Below the pieces are notes generated by a model. That model worked only from the letters and a program-made list of their open reading frames with translations, was not told where the DNA came from and made no database searches. From Sporosarcina beigongshangi (GTDB lineage Bacteria > Actinomycetota > Actinomycetes > Actinomycetales > Micrococcaceae): a DNA stretch of 64,000 nt. The stretch's first letter is position 1. Every line of letters begins with the position of its first letter. Where the stretch lies: contig NZ_JADHDY010000009.1 in NCBI RefSeq assembly GCF_016820535.1, forward strand, positions 62,001 through 126,000, written 5' to 3'. The translations under genes and the position numbers were made by a program. This document shows, in pieces, positions 54,128 through 62,845 of this stretch.

Positions 54128-54451
54128 CAGCAGGCCCGGGGACAGCCGGTCCTCGGGTCGGGGCTCCATGGTGAAGGCTTTTGCAACCGTGCCACAGGGC
54201 TCCCCGAAATTCGGGCTGAACGTTTCAGTTTCCGGTTTTGGGGAGCCTTGGGCCCGGCGGGCAGCCCCGTCTGCCCCTGTTCCATTCCGCTGTGGATGCC
54301 CGCCGGCCGCCACTCCCGCGGGGCCGTGGCGCCATCCGAGCCGGCAGGGGTGGACCATCTGGTGCGTCCCCACCGTCATTTCCCGGTGCCGACACCGTGA
54401 GCTGCAAGAAGCTCCGGCACCGGCACCCACCTTCAACCAAAGGACCATGCT
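54128..54451. other. Intergenic stretch between GH16 and GH20 genes
   Basis: 324 bases, GC-rich, no supported gene. Several GC-rich inverted segments are visible, but no clean terminator with a U-run. AAGGA before the TTG start at 54452 is the only clear signal. Confidence 0.45.
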
Positions 54452-55924
54452 TTGCCTGACACCGCAACCCAACAAGCCGCTGCCGTCCCCGTGGTGGTTC
54501 CCGCCCTCCAGCAGTGGCACGCTGCCGGCGGTAGCTTCACCTTGGAGGATGGGTTCACCGTCGTGTGGCACCACGCCGATCTGGCTTCGACGGCCCAGGA
54601 CCTCGTGGACGAAATCAAGGAATTGACTGGCCTGGATGGGACGGCAAGGGCATCCGACGGGCAGCCCGGTGCGATCAACCTCGCCCTGGACCCTGCTCTG
54701 GAGTTTCCGGCCGCCCCGGCCGCAACGGCGTGCGAGGCCCACGAGATTGAGGTGGGTGCCGGCGTCGTGATTGGGGCACATGGCAAACAGGGTGTCTATT
54801 GGGGGACGCGCTCACTGTTGCAGATGTTGGCAGTCTCGGTTGTACTGCCGCGGGGCACGGCCGTGGACTGGCCCAACTATCCGGTGCGCGGCTTCATGCT
54901 CGACGTGGGCCGGCGCTTTTCACGGCCGGAATACCTGGCGGACCTGATCAGATACATGAGCTGGTTCAAGCTGAACACGTTCATGGTCCACTTGAATGAC
55001 AACGAGATTGCCAAGGACACCGGGCGTGGCTGGGGGCAGGCGCAGCACGCATTCCGGCTGGCCTCGGAACACCCGGCCCTGGCAGGCTTGGCCGCGGAGG
55101 ATGGCAGTTACCGCCGGGCCGAGTGGGATGCGCTGGAAGATCTTGCCGCCCGGCACCAGGTGCTGCTCGTGCCGGAGATTGACGTGCCTGCGCATTCCCG
55201 CCCGCTGATTGCCTGGCGTCCGGAGCTGGGCTTGAACGGCGGCGACTCGGACATGCTGGACCTCTCCAAGCCTGAGACCACGGAACTGGTCAAGGACCTT
55301 TTCACCGAGTTTGTGCCGTGGTTCCGCAGCCCCATGGTGAACTTTGGGGCGGACGAGTACAGCAAGGACCACCACACCGAATACCGCGACTTCTTCAATG
55401 CCATCAGCGCCCACCTGCAGGAGCTGGGCAAGACGCCCGTGGCGTGGGGAAGCCTGACGGCCATGGCCAACGGGGCACCCGACCCGGGTGCGGGTTTCGA
55501 CCGTGCGCCCATCATTTGTTCGTGGAACAACGACTGGCACAGCGGCCGGGCCGCCGTGGCAGACGGCTACCAGGTGGTGAACATGAACGATGACATGCTC
55601 TACATCGTGCCCTTTGCGGACTACTACCACGGCGGCCCCCTTGACGCCCGGGCGCTCTTTGATTCTTGGGAGCCGCACGTCTTTGGGCCGGGCCAGGACT
55701 TGGAGCCGGGTCATCCGCTGTTGTTGGGGGCCGCCAGCGCCTTGTGGAATGACCTGGTGCTGCGCGACTATGACGAGCACACCATGCACGCCATGATTGA
55801 ACCGGCCTTCGGGGTGCTGGCGCAGAAGATGTGGCGCGGAGCCGTGGCAGGCCTGGACTTTGAGGACTTTGCCGAAAATGCCAAGGCCGTGTCGGGCTGG
55901 CCGGGCCGCGGGTTCCTGAAGTGA
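54452..55924 (+). CDS. GH20 beta-N-acetylhexosaminidase-like protein
   Basis: TTG start with AAGGA seven bases upstream. 490 residues, no signal peptide. GH20 features: YWGTRSLLQML front domain, RGFMLDVGRRFSRPEYLADLIRYMSWFKLN at the start of the barrel, VPEIDVPAHSR, and the catalytic Asp-Glu pair in NFGADEYS (about residues 300-301). It should remove terminal GlcNAc or GalNAc from imported oligosaccharides in the cytosol. It overlaps the cutC start by four bases. Confidence 0.85.
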   Translation: MPDTATQQAAAVPVVVPALQQWHAAGGSFTLEDGFTVVWHHADLASTAQDLVDEIKELTGLDGTARASDGQPGAINLALDPALEFPAAPAATACEAHEIEVGAGVVIGAHGKQGVYWGTRSLLQMLAVSVVLPRGTAVDWPNYPVRGFMLDVGRRFSRPEYLADLIRYMSWFKLNTFMVHLNDNEIAKDTGRGWGQAQHAFRLASEHPALAGLAAEDGSYRRAEWDALEDLAARHQVLLVPEIDVPAHSRPLIAWRPELGLNGGDSDMLDLSKPETTELVKDLFTEFVPWFRSPMVNFGADEYSKDHHTEYRDFFNAISAHLQELGKTPVAWGSLTAMANGAPDPGAGFDRAPIICSWNNDWHSGRAAVADGYQVVNMNDDMLYIVPFADYYHGGPLDARALFDSWEPHVFGPGQDLEPGHPLLLGAASALWNDLVLRDYDEHTMHAMIEPAFGVLAQKMWRGAVAGLDFEDFAENAKAVSGWPGRGFLK

Positions 55925-56700
55925 CTGGCGGTGACCGTCCCGGACGGAGGGCCGTGGCCGCGACCCGGTACGCGGCACTGGAAATCGTGGTCCAGGGCGC
56001 CGCAGGTGCACGGGCCGCCATGGCGGCCGGAGCAGACCGGCTGGAACTCTGCTGTGACCTGGGCGTTGGCGGACTGACGCCGTCAGCCGGGACAGTTGAC
56101 GCCGTGTTGGAAGCGGTGGAGGGCCGGCCGGACACAGTCCACGTCCTGGTCCGACCCCGTCCCGGCGGCTACGTCTATGACAATGGGGAAGTGGAATCGA
56201 TGTGCCGGGACATCCGGGCCCTGAAGGCCCAGGGAGTTCACGGAGTGGTCGTTGGCGCCCTGTCCCCGGCACGGACAATCGACCTGTTGGCGTTGGACAG
56301 ATTGGTGCAGGCCGCCGATGGCCTGACCGTAACGTTTCACCGTGCGATCGACAACAGCGCCGACCCGCTGGGGCAGCTGGCACTCCTTGAAGGGACGGGA
56401 ATTGCCAGGATCCTGACATCAGGGGGTGCGGCACGTACCATCGACGGCCTGAGCGTCCTGGAAGCCATGGTCCGGGAACGCCCGGCGAGCATCCAGGTGA
56501 TGGCCGGTGGAGGCGTCCGGATCGCCGACATAGCCGGCCTGGTGCAAGCCGGCGTCGACGCGGTGCACCTGTCGGCCAAGGTGACTGTCATGGACGCCAA
56601 CCCGGCAGCGCCGGGAGGCGTCGTGCAGGAGGTGGACTTCACGAGCCCGGACCTGGTGGCCCGGGCGGAACGGGAAATTGCCCTGGCCAGACCGGCGTAG
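55921..56700 (+). CDS. cutC: CutC family protein
   Basis: GTG start overlapping the GH20 stop (GTGA). 259-residue barrel: RLELCCDLGVGGLTPSAGT, VLVRPRPGGYVYD, TFHRAIDNSADPL, ILTSGGAARTIDG and VMAGGGVRI are the CutC signatures. The old copper-homeostasis name is not well supported in bacteria. Its coupling with a hexosaminidase suggests a role in amino-sugar or oligosaccharide handling (inference). Confidence 0.85.
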   Translation: MTGGDRPGRRAVAATRYAALEIVVQGAAGARAAMAAGADRLELCCDLGVGGLTPSAGTVDAVLEAVEGRPDTVHVLVRPRPGGYVYDNGEVESMCRDIRALKAQGVHGVVVGALSPARTIDLLALDRLVQAADGLTVTFHRAIDNSADPLGQLALLEGTGIARILTSGGAARTIDGLSVLEAMVRERPASIQVMAGGGVRIADIAGLVQAGVDAVHLSAKVTVMDANPAAPGGVVQEVDFTSPDLVARAEREIALARPA

Positions 56701-56819
56701 CCGCCTGCTCGGGCAGGCCGGCCACGGAGGAATGCTTCGTCCTGGTGCGGGCGCGGACCTCACCCCGGCCCGCCTCCTGTCGTGGGCAGTTCCACGGGGC
56801 AGCGTCGGGGGGAGGAACG

Positions 56820-57335
56820 CTACTTCTTGCCCTTCTTGTCGTCAACCATGCCGCCGAGCAGGCCGCCTATGGCCCCGCCCAGGACGCCGCCGGCAGGTCC
56901 GCCGATCAGGGAACCGATGCCTGCGCCGATGCCGGCGAGGCTTTGGCCGTAGCTGACGCGGGCGATGCTGACGGTGGTTGAGCCGTCGTCGCCCTCGGTG
57001 ACTTCGAAGGTGCCGAGGGCCGCGGAAGCGATCACCAGGGCGACGGGGCTGGTTCCCTCCGCAGCGAGCATCCTGGAGTAGATGTCGCGGGTTTCAAAAT
57101 AGGCCTTCCGCGGGTTGCCCTTTGGCTCGCCGGCGTCGAGGCCCAGCCTGTACAAGTCCAGCAGGGTGGAAGCTTCCTTGCCGGTCACGAGGTCCGCAGC
57201 CGTCAACCGGCCCAGGATCGCCATGTGCTCGGCGACGTAGTCGCCCTTGTTCTCTGCCATGATGCGGCGGGACTCCTGACGGAGTGCGTGCATCATGTCC
57301 GGCAGGCCCACAATCATTGTTGGTGCGTGTTCCAT
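56820..57335 (-). CDS. Glycine-zipper protein of unknown function
   Basis: 171 residues from ATG 57335; AAGGAGG lies five bases upstream, and ATG 57338 is too close. Helical N-terminal 90 residues (HALRQESRRIMAENKGDYVAEH), a short beta part, then a glycine zipper (GIGAGIGSLIGGPAGGVLGG...) near the C-terminus followed by DDKKGKK. Glycine zippers insert into membranes or form oligomers. No partner gene is evident. Confidence 0.7.
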   Translation of the reverse strand: MEHAPTMIVGLPDMMHALRQESRRIMAENKGDYVAEHMAILGRLTAADLVTGKEASTLLDLYRLGLDAGEPKGNPRKAYFETRDIYSRMLAAEGTSPVALVIASAALGTFEVTEGDDGSTTVSIARVSYGQSLAGIGAGIGSLIGGPAGGVLGGAIGGLLGGMVDDKKGKK

Positions 57336-57587
57336 CATGACCTCCTTGGCATTGTTGCGCATATCACACTACGCCGGAGTGCGCCACTGCAACAGGGAAT
57401 TGATTGAGGAATTTCCAGGGACTTTTGTGCGGCTCGAGACCGTAGGGGGCGGTGCTCTTTGCCGCCGTCGGCCGGGCCCTGGGCCGAGGCGCAAGAAAAG
57501 GCATGCCAAAGCGTGATAGCCTCTTCAACGCTGATGCAGCGGCTGCCGATTCACCTCCGAAGGGGAATCGCGGCCCAGCGGTCACCT

Positions 57588-57670
57588 GCGCGGGTGGCGG
57601 AATGGCAGACGCGCTAGCTTGAGGTGCTAGTCCTGGAAACGGGGTGGGGGTTCAAGTCCCCTTCCGCGCA
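57588..57670 (+). tRNA. tRNA-Leu (GAG)
   Basis: A cloverleaf folds fully: acceptor GCGCGGG/TCCGCGC, D-arm, anticodon stem CTAGC/GCTAG with loop TTGAGGT (anticodon GAG), a long variable arm as in tRNA-Leu, and a T-arm with GGTTCAAGTCC. CCA is not encoded. A strong terminator follows. Confidence 0.95.
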
Positions 57671-57677
57671 CACAACG

Positions 57678-57711
57678 GCTCCCCGGGAACTTCGGTTCCT
57701 GGGGAGCTTTT
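57678..57711 (+). terminator. Rho-independent terminator of tRNA-Leu
   Basis: GCTCCCCGGGAAC (57678-57690) and GTTCCTGGGGAGC (57695-57707), UUCG-type loop, then TTTT. Classical terminator eight bases after the tRNA. Confidence 0.9.
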
Positions 57712-57843
57712 CTCTTAAGTGCCCTGCGCTCCCTGGATCCCCGGCGGGCCGCCGTCCCGGGTGCAGGCGCCGCGGCGCTGCCGGTTCCCGCCCAAGGAGG
57801 GTTCGCCGTCGTGCCTCCCGGTGAAGCCAAGGTGGCCGATGAG

Positions 57844-58677
57844 TCAGGCAATGCCGAACTGTTTGCGGGTCATTGCATCAAACATGCGGTCGGGCAGGCG
57901 GCTCAGGGCGACCGCCGTCGAGGATCCGCGTCCGACCCGGTAGCGGGTGCGCGGCCCGTCCTCGGTGGCGGCCCTGGCAATCACGCGGGCGACCGTGTCG
58001 GCGTCGCTCGTGATGGGCTTGTCTGCCGCGGCGCGGTGGTAGCCGGCCACGGCCGCAGCCATGTCCGCGTAGGGCCCGCCGCCGGAGGAGGCTTCCAACG
58101 ACCGCATCGCTTCCTCGTGCCAGGGAGTGCGGACCGGGCCCGGCTGCACCACGGCAACGTCGATGCCGAACGGGCGCAGCTCGGCCCGCATGCTGTCGGA
58201 GAGCGCCTCGAGGGCGAACTTGGAGGCGTGGTACCAGCCGCCAAGCGGCGAGCTGAATTCGCCGGCCAGGCTGGAGACGTTGACGATCCTGCCGCCTCCG
58301 GCCTCGCGCATGGGGCCGATGACACGCCCGGTCAGGGCGGCCAGGCCGAACACGTTGACGTCGAACTGGCGGCGGGCCTGTTCCATCGGCGTTTCCTCGA
58401 TGGAGCCGAATTCGCCGTAGCCCGCGTTGTTGATGAGGATTCCGACGGGCCCCAGCTCCGCCTCCACCGCGGAAACCGCGGCATCGATGGTGGATTCTTC
58501 GCTCAGGTCCAGCTGCACGGGGAAGGCACCGGGAAGCTCTGCGACGAGCCCGCTGCGCCGGGCGGCGCCTGCCACCCGGAAGCCGCGCTCCACGAGCAAC
58601 TGTGCCGTGCGGGCGCCGATGCCGGAGGAGGCTCCTGTGACGAGGACTGTTTTCTCATTACTGTTTATGTTATTCAC
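57844..58677 (-). CDS. Short-chain dehydrogenase/reductase
   Basis: 277 residues from GTG 58677; the frame reaches 58704 but would overlap the divergent regulator. TGASSGIG cofactor motif, NNAG, catalytic Ser and Tyr-Lys in SSLAGEF / YHASK. Classical SDR of the type that reduces ketones or aldehydes. Divergent from a TetR gene that probably controls it. Confidence 0.88.
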   Translation of the reverse strand: MNNINSNEKTVLVTGASSGIGARTAQLLVERGFRVAGAARRSGLVAELPGAFPVQLDLSEESTIDAAVSAVEAELGPVGILINNAGYGEFGSIEETPMEQARRQFDVNVFGLAALTGRVIGPMREAGGGRIVNVSSLAGEFSSPLGGWYHASKFALEALSDSMRAELRPFGIDVAVVQPGPVRTPWHEEAMRSLEASSGGGPYADMAAAVAGYHRAAADKPITSDADTVARVIARAATEDGPRTRYRVGRGSSTAVALSRLPDRMFDAMTRKQFGIA

Positions 58678-58711
58678 AGTTAAATACTGTACTGTGAACG
58701 TCATGAACAGT
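58660..58711. promoter_or_regulatory. Twin ACTGT-N11-ACAGT operators
   Basis: ACTGT (58660-58664) and ACAGT (58676-58680) are 11 bases apart; ACTGT (58691-58695) and ACAGT (58707-58711) repeat the same pattern 31 bases on, about three helical turns. The second copy covers the TetR start codon, the first lies at the SDR start, so the TetR protein would block both. Confidence 0.7.
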
Positions 58712-59428
58712 CAACGGATTGAAAACAAAACTTTGCGGCTGTTGTGGGGGCTGGCGGTGCCGGGTGCGCGCGGGCCCCAGCCCCGGTTCACCGTGGAAGA
58801 GGTCACCGCTGCCGCCTGCGTATTGGCCGACGACGAAGGGCTGGCCCCGCTCACGCTCGCCAAGGTGGCAGGGGCCCTGGGGCTGACCACCACCGCCCTG
58901 TACCGGTATGTGGAGTCCAAGGAAGCCCTCGTGGAATTGATGACGGACCAGGCCGTGGGCACCCCGCCGGACTTCGACGGCGGAACTCTCCCGGATCGCG
59001 CCGGTCACCCCGCGGACCGTGACCGCGGAAACCCTGCGTCCGGGACGGGCTGGGAACAAGATGCGCAGGCCTGGACGCGCGCCTTGTGGCAGCGCTACCT
59101 GGACCACCGCTGGCTGGCCGTGGTCCAGGTCGGCGGGATGCCCGCCCATCCCAACCGGCTGGCGTGGATGAACTCGCTGCTGCTGGTTCTGGACCGGGGA
59201 AACGTCACCGACCCCCTGCACATCGCGCTGCTCCTCGATTCGCTGGCCCGCGCCTTCGCGGCCCTCAGCCCGCAGCCCGGGGCGCCAGTCCAGGAAACAC
59301 CCGACTGGCTGCCCGGCGCCATCGCCGCCCGCTTCCCCCGTGTGGCTGCAGAGCTGGGACGAGACTGGACCGACGTCGAGCATGAGCTGAGCAAGGCCGT
59401 GGCGACCGTCCTGGGTGCGGCCCGGTAG
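58703..59428 (+). CDS. TetR-family regulator
   Basis: 241 residues from ATG 58703; the frame extends back to 58427 but that is inside the SDR gene. Helix-turn-helix: LTLAKVAGALGLTTTALYRYVESKEALVELM, typical of the TetR class with a TetR_C-type ligand domain. Divergent from the SDR gene with twin operators between, one over its own start, which points to autorepression. Confidence 0.88.
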   Translation: MNSQRIENKTLRLLWGLAVPGARGPQPRFTVEEVTAAACVLADDEGLAPLTLAKVAGALGLTTTALYRYVESKEALVELMTDQAVGTPPDFDGGTLPDRAGHPADRDRGNPASGTGWEQDAQAWTRALWQRYLDHRWLAVVQVGGMPAHPNRLAWMNSLLLVLDRGNVTDPLHIALLLDSLARAFAALSPQPGAPVQETPDWLPGAIAARFPRVAAELGRDWTDVEHELSKAVATVLGAAR

Positions 59429-60053
59429 TTGGCGCGCCGTGGTGCCACACCCCTCGCCCAGGGCGGAAACGTGACGAACGAGACGCGGGATGCGGCCCTT
59501 GTCCCGGGACTGCCTGGGCCTGCCCCGGCTCGGCGGCGGAATGCTCATGACCACAAGCCGCAGCCTCCAAGCCCTTCCGGTGCACCGACACCATGATCGG
59601 CTTCATGGACCCCGACCGGTGCCACTACGGGGCACACGTCGGCAGGCGCCTTTCCGTGCAGCCATCAGGCGGGACTGGCTCCGGCCGGCCTGCCGCACAT
59701 CGATACTGCAGTACATGCGATCAGTCCGATTGAAACCGCAGCACATGCGATGAAATCGCCAAATTCATCGCATGTGCTGCAGTTTCAACCTCGGGTGGCG
59801 TGTGGAAATCGCATGTGCTGCAGTTTCAACCTTGGGTGGTGTGTGTTCAACCTCGGGTGGTGTGTGGAAATCGCATGTGCTGCAGTTTCAACCTTGGGTT
59901 GGCGGGACCGCACGGCCGGACAGGGTGCTCCACTGCCTTATCGGCTGCTTGTCCGCGCACAGAACAACGGCAGCAGGGGCCTCCGCGCTGGAAGGCGGCT
60001 GCCGCCGTCGGGCTTCACGAAGGAAGCGAAACCGGCGGCAGGCGTAGGCCGGC
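59429..60053. other. Intergenic stretch with 41-bp repeat array
   Basis: 625 bases. Apart from the repeat array at 59724-59906 I see no gene. The frames through the repeats produce repetitive Cys/Val-rich peptides that are not real proteins. Confidence 0.55.
59724..59906. repeat. Tandem 41-bp repeats with inverted first copy
   Basis: A unit beginning ATCGCATGTGCTGCAGTTTC is found at 59767-59807, 59808-59845 (followed by a partial duplicate to 59869) and 59870-59906, with few differences. An inverted copy (59730-59753) pairs with the first copy to make a stem of about 23 bp. There are no spacers of constant length and no cas genes, so it is not a CRISPR array. Confidence 0.75.
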
Positions 60054-60446
60054 CTAGGCCTTGGCTCCCCGGGAATCGAGCTTCTTCTTGATGAAGATGG
60101 CGCCGAGGATCCAGCCTCCCAGGGCCGTGACAATCCAGACAACCAAGGGTGCCAGGACCCAGGCGGTGACGCCGTCGATCTGCAGGCCTGCCGAAAACAG
60201 CGTGGCCAGAAACAGGGCGATGAGCGTGGAGACCAGGCCGATGCCGCCCAGGATGGGGGAGGCGTACTGCCGGGCGACGTTGAAGATGAAGGGGCTGAGA
60301 ATCGCCTGCGCCACCGTGAAAATGACGATTGCGACGAGAAAACCGCCAATATGCAGTGTCACCCCGGGAATGATCCACCCAGCCAGCAACAGGCCCAGGG
60401 CGGCGGTGACGAGGTTGATGGCGATGCGGATGAGAAATCTGATCAT
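60054..60446 (-). CDS. Holin-superfamily-IV-like membrane protein
   Basis: 130 residues, four closely spaced hydrophobic helices, short basic C-terminus (IKKKLDSRGAKA). Fits the phage-holin family 4 group (mycobacterial four-TMS) found on many actinobacterial chromosomes outside prophages. Function in the cell unknown. No phage genes nearby. Confidence 0.8.
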   Translation of the reverse strand: MIRFLIRIAINLVTAALGLLLAGWIIPGVTLHIGGFLVAIVIFTVAQAILSPFIFNVARQYASPILGGIGLVSTLIALFLATLFSAGLQIDGVTAWVLAPLVVWIVTALGGWILGAIFIKKKLDSRGAKA

Positions 60447-60862
60447 TGTTTATCCCTTGGAATGGAGTGGCTCGGCCCCAGCGGCCCTGTGAAGAAAAGC
60501 AGACACCAGAAGCCCACCCCGGTCAAGTGCCGACGGCCGGTTGCAGGTGCTGTCACGTGCCGGCGACGCCTGCAGCGAATTGCCTTCGGTGATCTTGCGG
60601 GCGTGGATGGCCATTTGAGGAGAGGCCATCCCAGACCCCGGGCGGCCACAGCCGCTCAATTCCTGGTCGATGCCTGACGCAACCAAACGAGTGAACGGGG
60701 CGCCGCTGACGAATCCGCCGCCAAACTTGCCCTCAGGGCCGGCAGCTGCACCACTCCGCCGGCGAATCCGTGAGGGATGTCAATGGCCGTTTCCTGACAA
60801 TTCCACCGCAAAGTTCGACGGCGGACGGCTGCCACGCGCGGCGGCTCACCAACCGCGGCGGC
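60447..60862. other. Intergenic stretch
   Basis: 416 bases. No supported gene or strong signal; frames on both strands are short and lack ribosome binding sites. Confidence 0.5.
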
Positions 60863-61855
60863 TCAGGTCCAGCGCACAGGCACCGGCAGGCGTTCTTGTC
60901 TTGCCCCGCCGGTGCCATGGCCGCCTTCGCGGCCGTGGCCGTGTGCGGCGGCATGCGCTGCGCCGATCTGCGCCACCAGTTCGTCCATCGCCATGCTGCC
61001 CAGCAGTTCGCCGTCCACGTCGATGGAAGGCGAACTGCGCACGCCGAGGGCAGAGATCAGCACCTCGTCTGCGCTCACCACGAGATCCTCAGGGACGCGG
61101 ACACCGCGGGCCTGGAGACCGAATATGAGGCCCAGGGAGATTGCCGACGAGTAGGAGATGACGGCGGTGGCACCTGATTCGACAACAGCATTGACCACAC
61201 CGAACCCGGCTGCAAACGTCGGGTCGAAGGTTCCGAACTCGCTGAGTTTGGCACGGCCGGCCAAGGCATCCCGCACCGCGCGCGTGCGCTGCTCGTTTTG
61301 CCACGAGTTGTCGGGCCCGCCAATGAAGGCGATGTTCGTGTGCCCCTGCTCGGCAAGGCTCTCGGCCAGGGCGCGGAAGGCGCTCTCAGTGTCGGCTACC
61401 ACGGAAGGAACTGTTTCAATCTCCCTGTCGATCAGAACACTTGGCCTCAGTGAACAGATCTCGAGGACGGCCGTGTCATCGCCCTTCGGTGCTGCGATCA
61501 GAAAGCCGTCGACCTGCTTGGAAAGCCTCCGCAGCGCCTCCGCATCGGCCTCGGAGGCGACGCCGTTCACCACGATCGTCAGGTGCAGCTCGGATTCGTT
61601 CGCCCGGATCTGGGCGCCCCGCACGATGGGGGTGAAAAAGCTGTTTTCGAGCGTGGGGACGACAATGGCCACGAGCCCCGAACGGCCCGACGCCAGCGCG
61701 GTTGCGGCCCGGTTGGGAAAGAAGGCGAGCGTTTCGGCGGCCAGGCGAACCCGATCCGCAGTTGACGGGGCCACAAGCTCAGGCTTGCCGAGCGCACGCG
61801 ATGCCGTTGACTTCGAGACGCCGGCCAGTTTCGCGACATCATCCAGTGTTGCCAA
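60863..61855 (-). CDS. LacI-family transcriptional regulator
   Basis: TTG start at 61853-61855, four bases after GGGGAGA, giving the family-typical front (M)-A-T-L-D-D-V-A-K-L-A-G-V-S; the frame continues to 61993 without a better start. 330 residues. HTH, hinge and binding-protein domain (SFFTPIVRGAQIRANES, GGPDNSWQNEQR). The C-terminus ends in an unusual His/Gly-rich tail (AAHGHGREGGHGTGG). Divergent from the ABC importer operon; three 12-bp repeats lie between. Confidence 0.88.
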   Translation of the reverse strand: MATLDDVAKLAGVSKSTASRALGKPELVAPSTADRVRLAAETLAFFPNRAATALASGRSGLVAIVVPTLENSFFTPIVRGAQIRANESELHLTIVVNGVASEADAEALRRLSKQVDGFLIAAPKGDDTAVLEICSLRPSVLIDREIETVPSVVADTESAFRALAESLAEQGHTNIAFIGGPDNSWQNEQRTRAVRDALAGRAKLSEFGTFDPTFAAGFGVVNAVVESGATAVISYSSAISLGLIFGLQARGVRVPEDLVVSADEVLISALGVRSSPSIDVDGELLGSMAMDELVAQIGAAHAAAHGHGREGGHGTGGARQERLPVPVRWT

Positions 61856-61920
61856 TGCTCTCCCCAATCCATTCCGCCCATTCCTCGGGCCCGCCGTGCG
61901 TTCATCTGCCGGAACCGCCC

Positions 61921-61991
61921 TTGCGATTCTGACACAACCTACTCTATGCTTCATGCAACCGGTACCACAACCGGTTCCACAACCGATTGCC
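61921..61991 (+). promoter_or_regulatory. Promoter and three 12-bp operator repeats
   Basis: TTGCGA (61921-61926), 18-base spacer, TATGCT (61945-61950). Directly after the -10 box come CAACCGGTACCA (61956), CAACCGGTTCCA (61968) and CAACCGATTGCC (61980), each 12 bases apart. Likely binding sites of the divergent LacI protein. Confidence 0.6.
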
Positions 61992-62014
61992 ATTCATCCA
62001 TCCACGAGGATCCC

Positions 62015-62845
62015 ATGTCAGCCATGTCGCGAAAACCCTTGTTCCTGCTGTTGCCGGGACTGATCTTCATCCTGGCGGGGTTCGCGATTCCCTCCGGAAT
62101 CATGCTGTTCGCCCCGCCCGGGGTGAGCACTGGCGGCATCTTTGCCCGCCTCGGAGAGATGCTCACGGACCCCTTCGACCAGGCCATCATCCTGCGCACC
62201 CTTGGCATTGGGCTCGTTGTCATGGCCATCTGTCTCGTCCTCGGGTTTCCGATCGCCTACCTGCTGGCGCGTTCCACCTCCCGGTACGCCGGCGTGTGGC
62301 TTGCGTTGGCCATCTTTCCGTTGCTGCTCAGCAACGTGGTGCGCACCTTCGGCTGGATCGTGATCCTGGGCAGCAAGGGAGCCCTCGGCCAGCTCATCGT
62401 TTTTCTCGGTTTCACCGACGAGGCCCCGCAACTGCTCTACACCGAACTTGCCATCGTGCTTGGCCTGACCCAGCTGTTCCTGCCGCTGGCAATCATTTCC
62501 TGCTACTCCGCCGTGGCCCAGGTCGACGCCGGCCTCGACGATGCGGCCCGCGGCCTCGGCGCAAGCAAGACCCGCACGCTGTGGACGGTGGTGATCCCGC
62601 TTTCGGCCCCCGGAATCGTGGTGTCGGCCACGCTGGTCTTCGCCGGCTCAGCCACCGCCTACACCACCCCGTACCTGCTCGGCGGATCCAGCAACCGCAT
62701 GCTCTCCACCCAATTGTTCTCATATTCGGCCGTCACGGTCGACTGGGCCTCAGCCTCAGCCACGGCCCTGATCATGACGGTCCTCGTTTTCCTGGTCTCC
62801 GGCGTTTCCTCCCTGACCACTCGCAGAAAGGGGATGGTTTCATGA
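62015..62845 (+). CDS. ABC transporter permease (spermidine/putrescine PotB type)
   Basis: 276 residues from ATG 62015 (GAGGA four bases upstream). Six helices and a coupling loop with LDDAARGLGASKTRTLWTVVIPLS. The stretch YLLARSTSRYAG and FPLLLSNVVRTFGW are typical of polyamine/iron-type permeases. It overlaps the next gene by four bases. Confidence 0.9.
   Translation: MSAMSRKPLFLLLPGLIFILAGFAIPSGIMLFAPPGVSTGGIFARLGEMLTDPFDQAIILRTLGIGLVVMAICLVLGFPIAYLLARSTSRYAGVWLALAIFPLLLSNVVRTFGWIVILGSKGALGQLIVFLGFTDEAPQLLYTELAIVLGLTQLFLPLAIISCYSAVAQVDAGLDDAARGLGASKTRTLWTVVIPLSAPGIVVSATLVFAGSATAYTTPYLLGGSSNRMLSTQLFSYSAVTVDWASASATALIMTVLVFLVSGVSSLTTRRKGMVS

Noticed and set aside
55921-56700. Copper resistance locus
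   Set aside because: CutC stands alone with sugar genes; no copper ATPase, chaperone or CsoR-type regulator is in the window.
59724-59906. CRISPR array
   Set aside because: Units are adjacent without unique spacers, one copy is inverted, and no cas genes are near.
59750-60091. Cys-rich repetitive small protein
   Set aside because: The peptide repeats arise from translating the 41-bp DNA repeats; all three frames stay open, and there is no ribosome binding site.
60054-60446. Prophage, because of the holin-like protein
   Set aside because: No endolysin, capsid or integrase nearby; this holin-superfamily protein is common on actinobacterial chromosomes.
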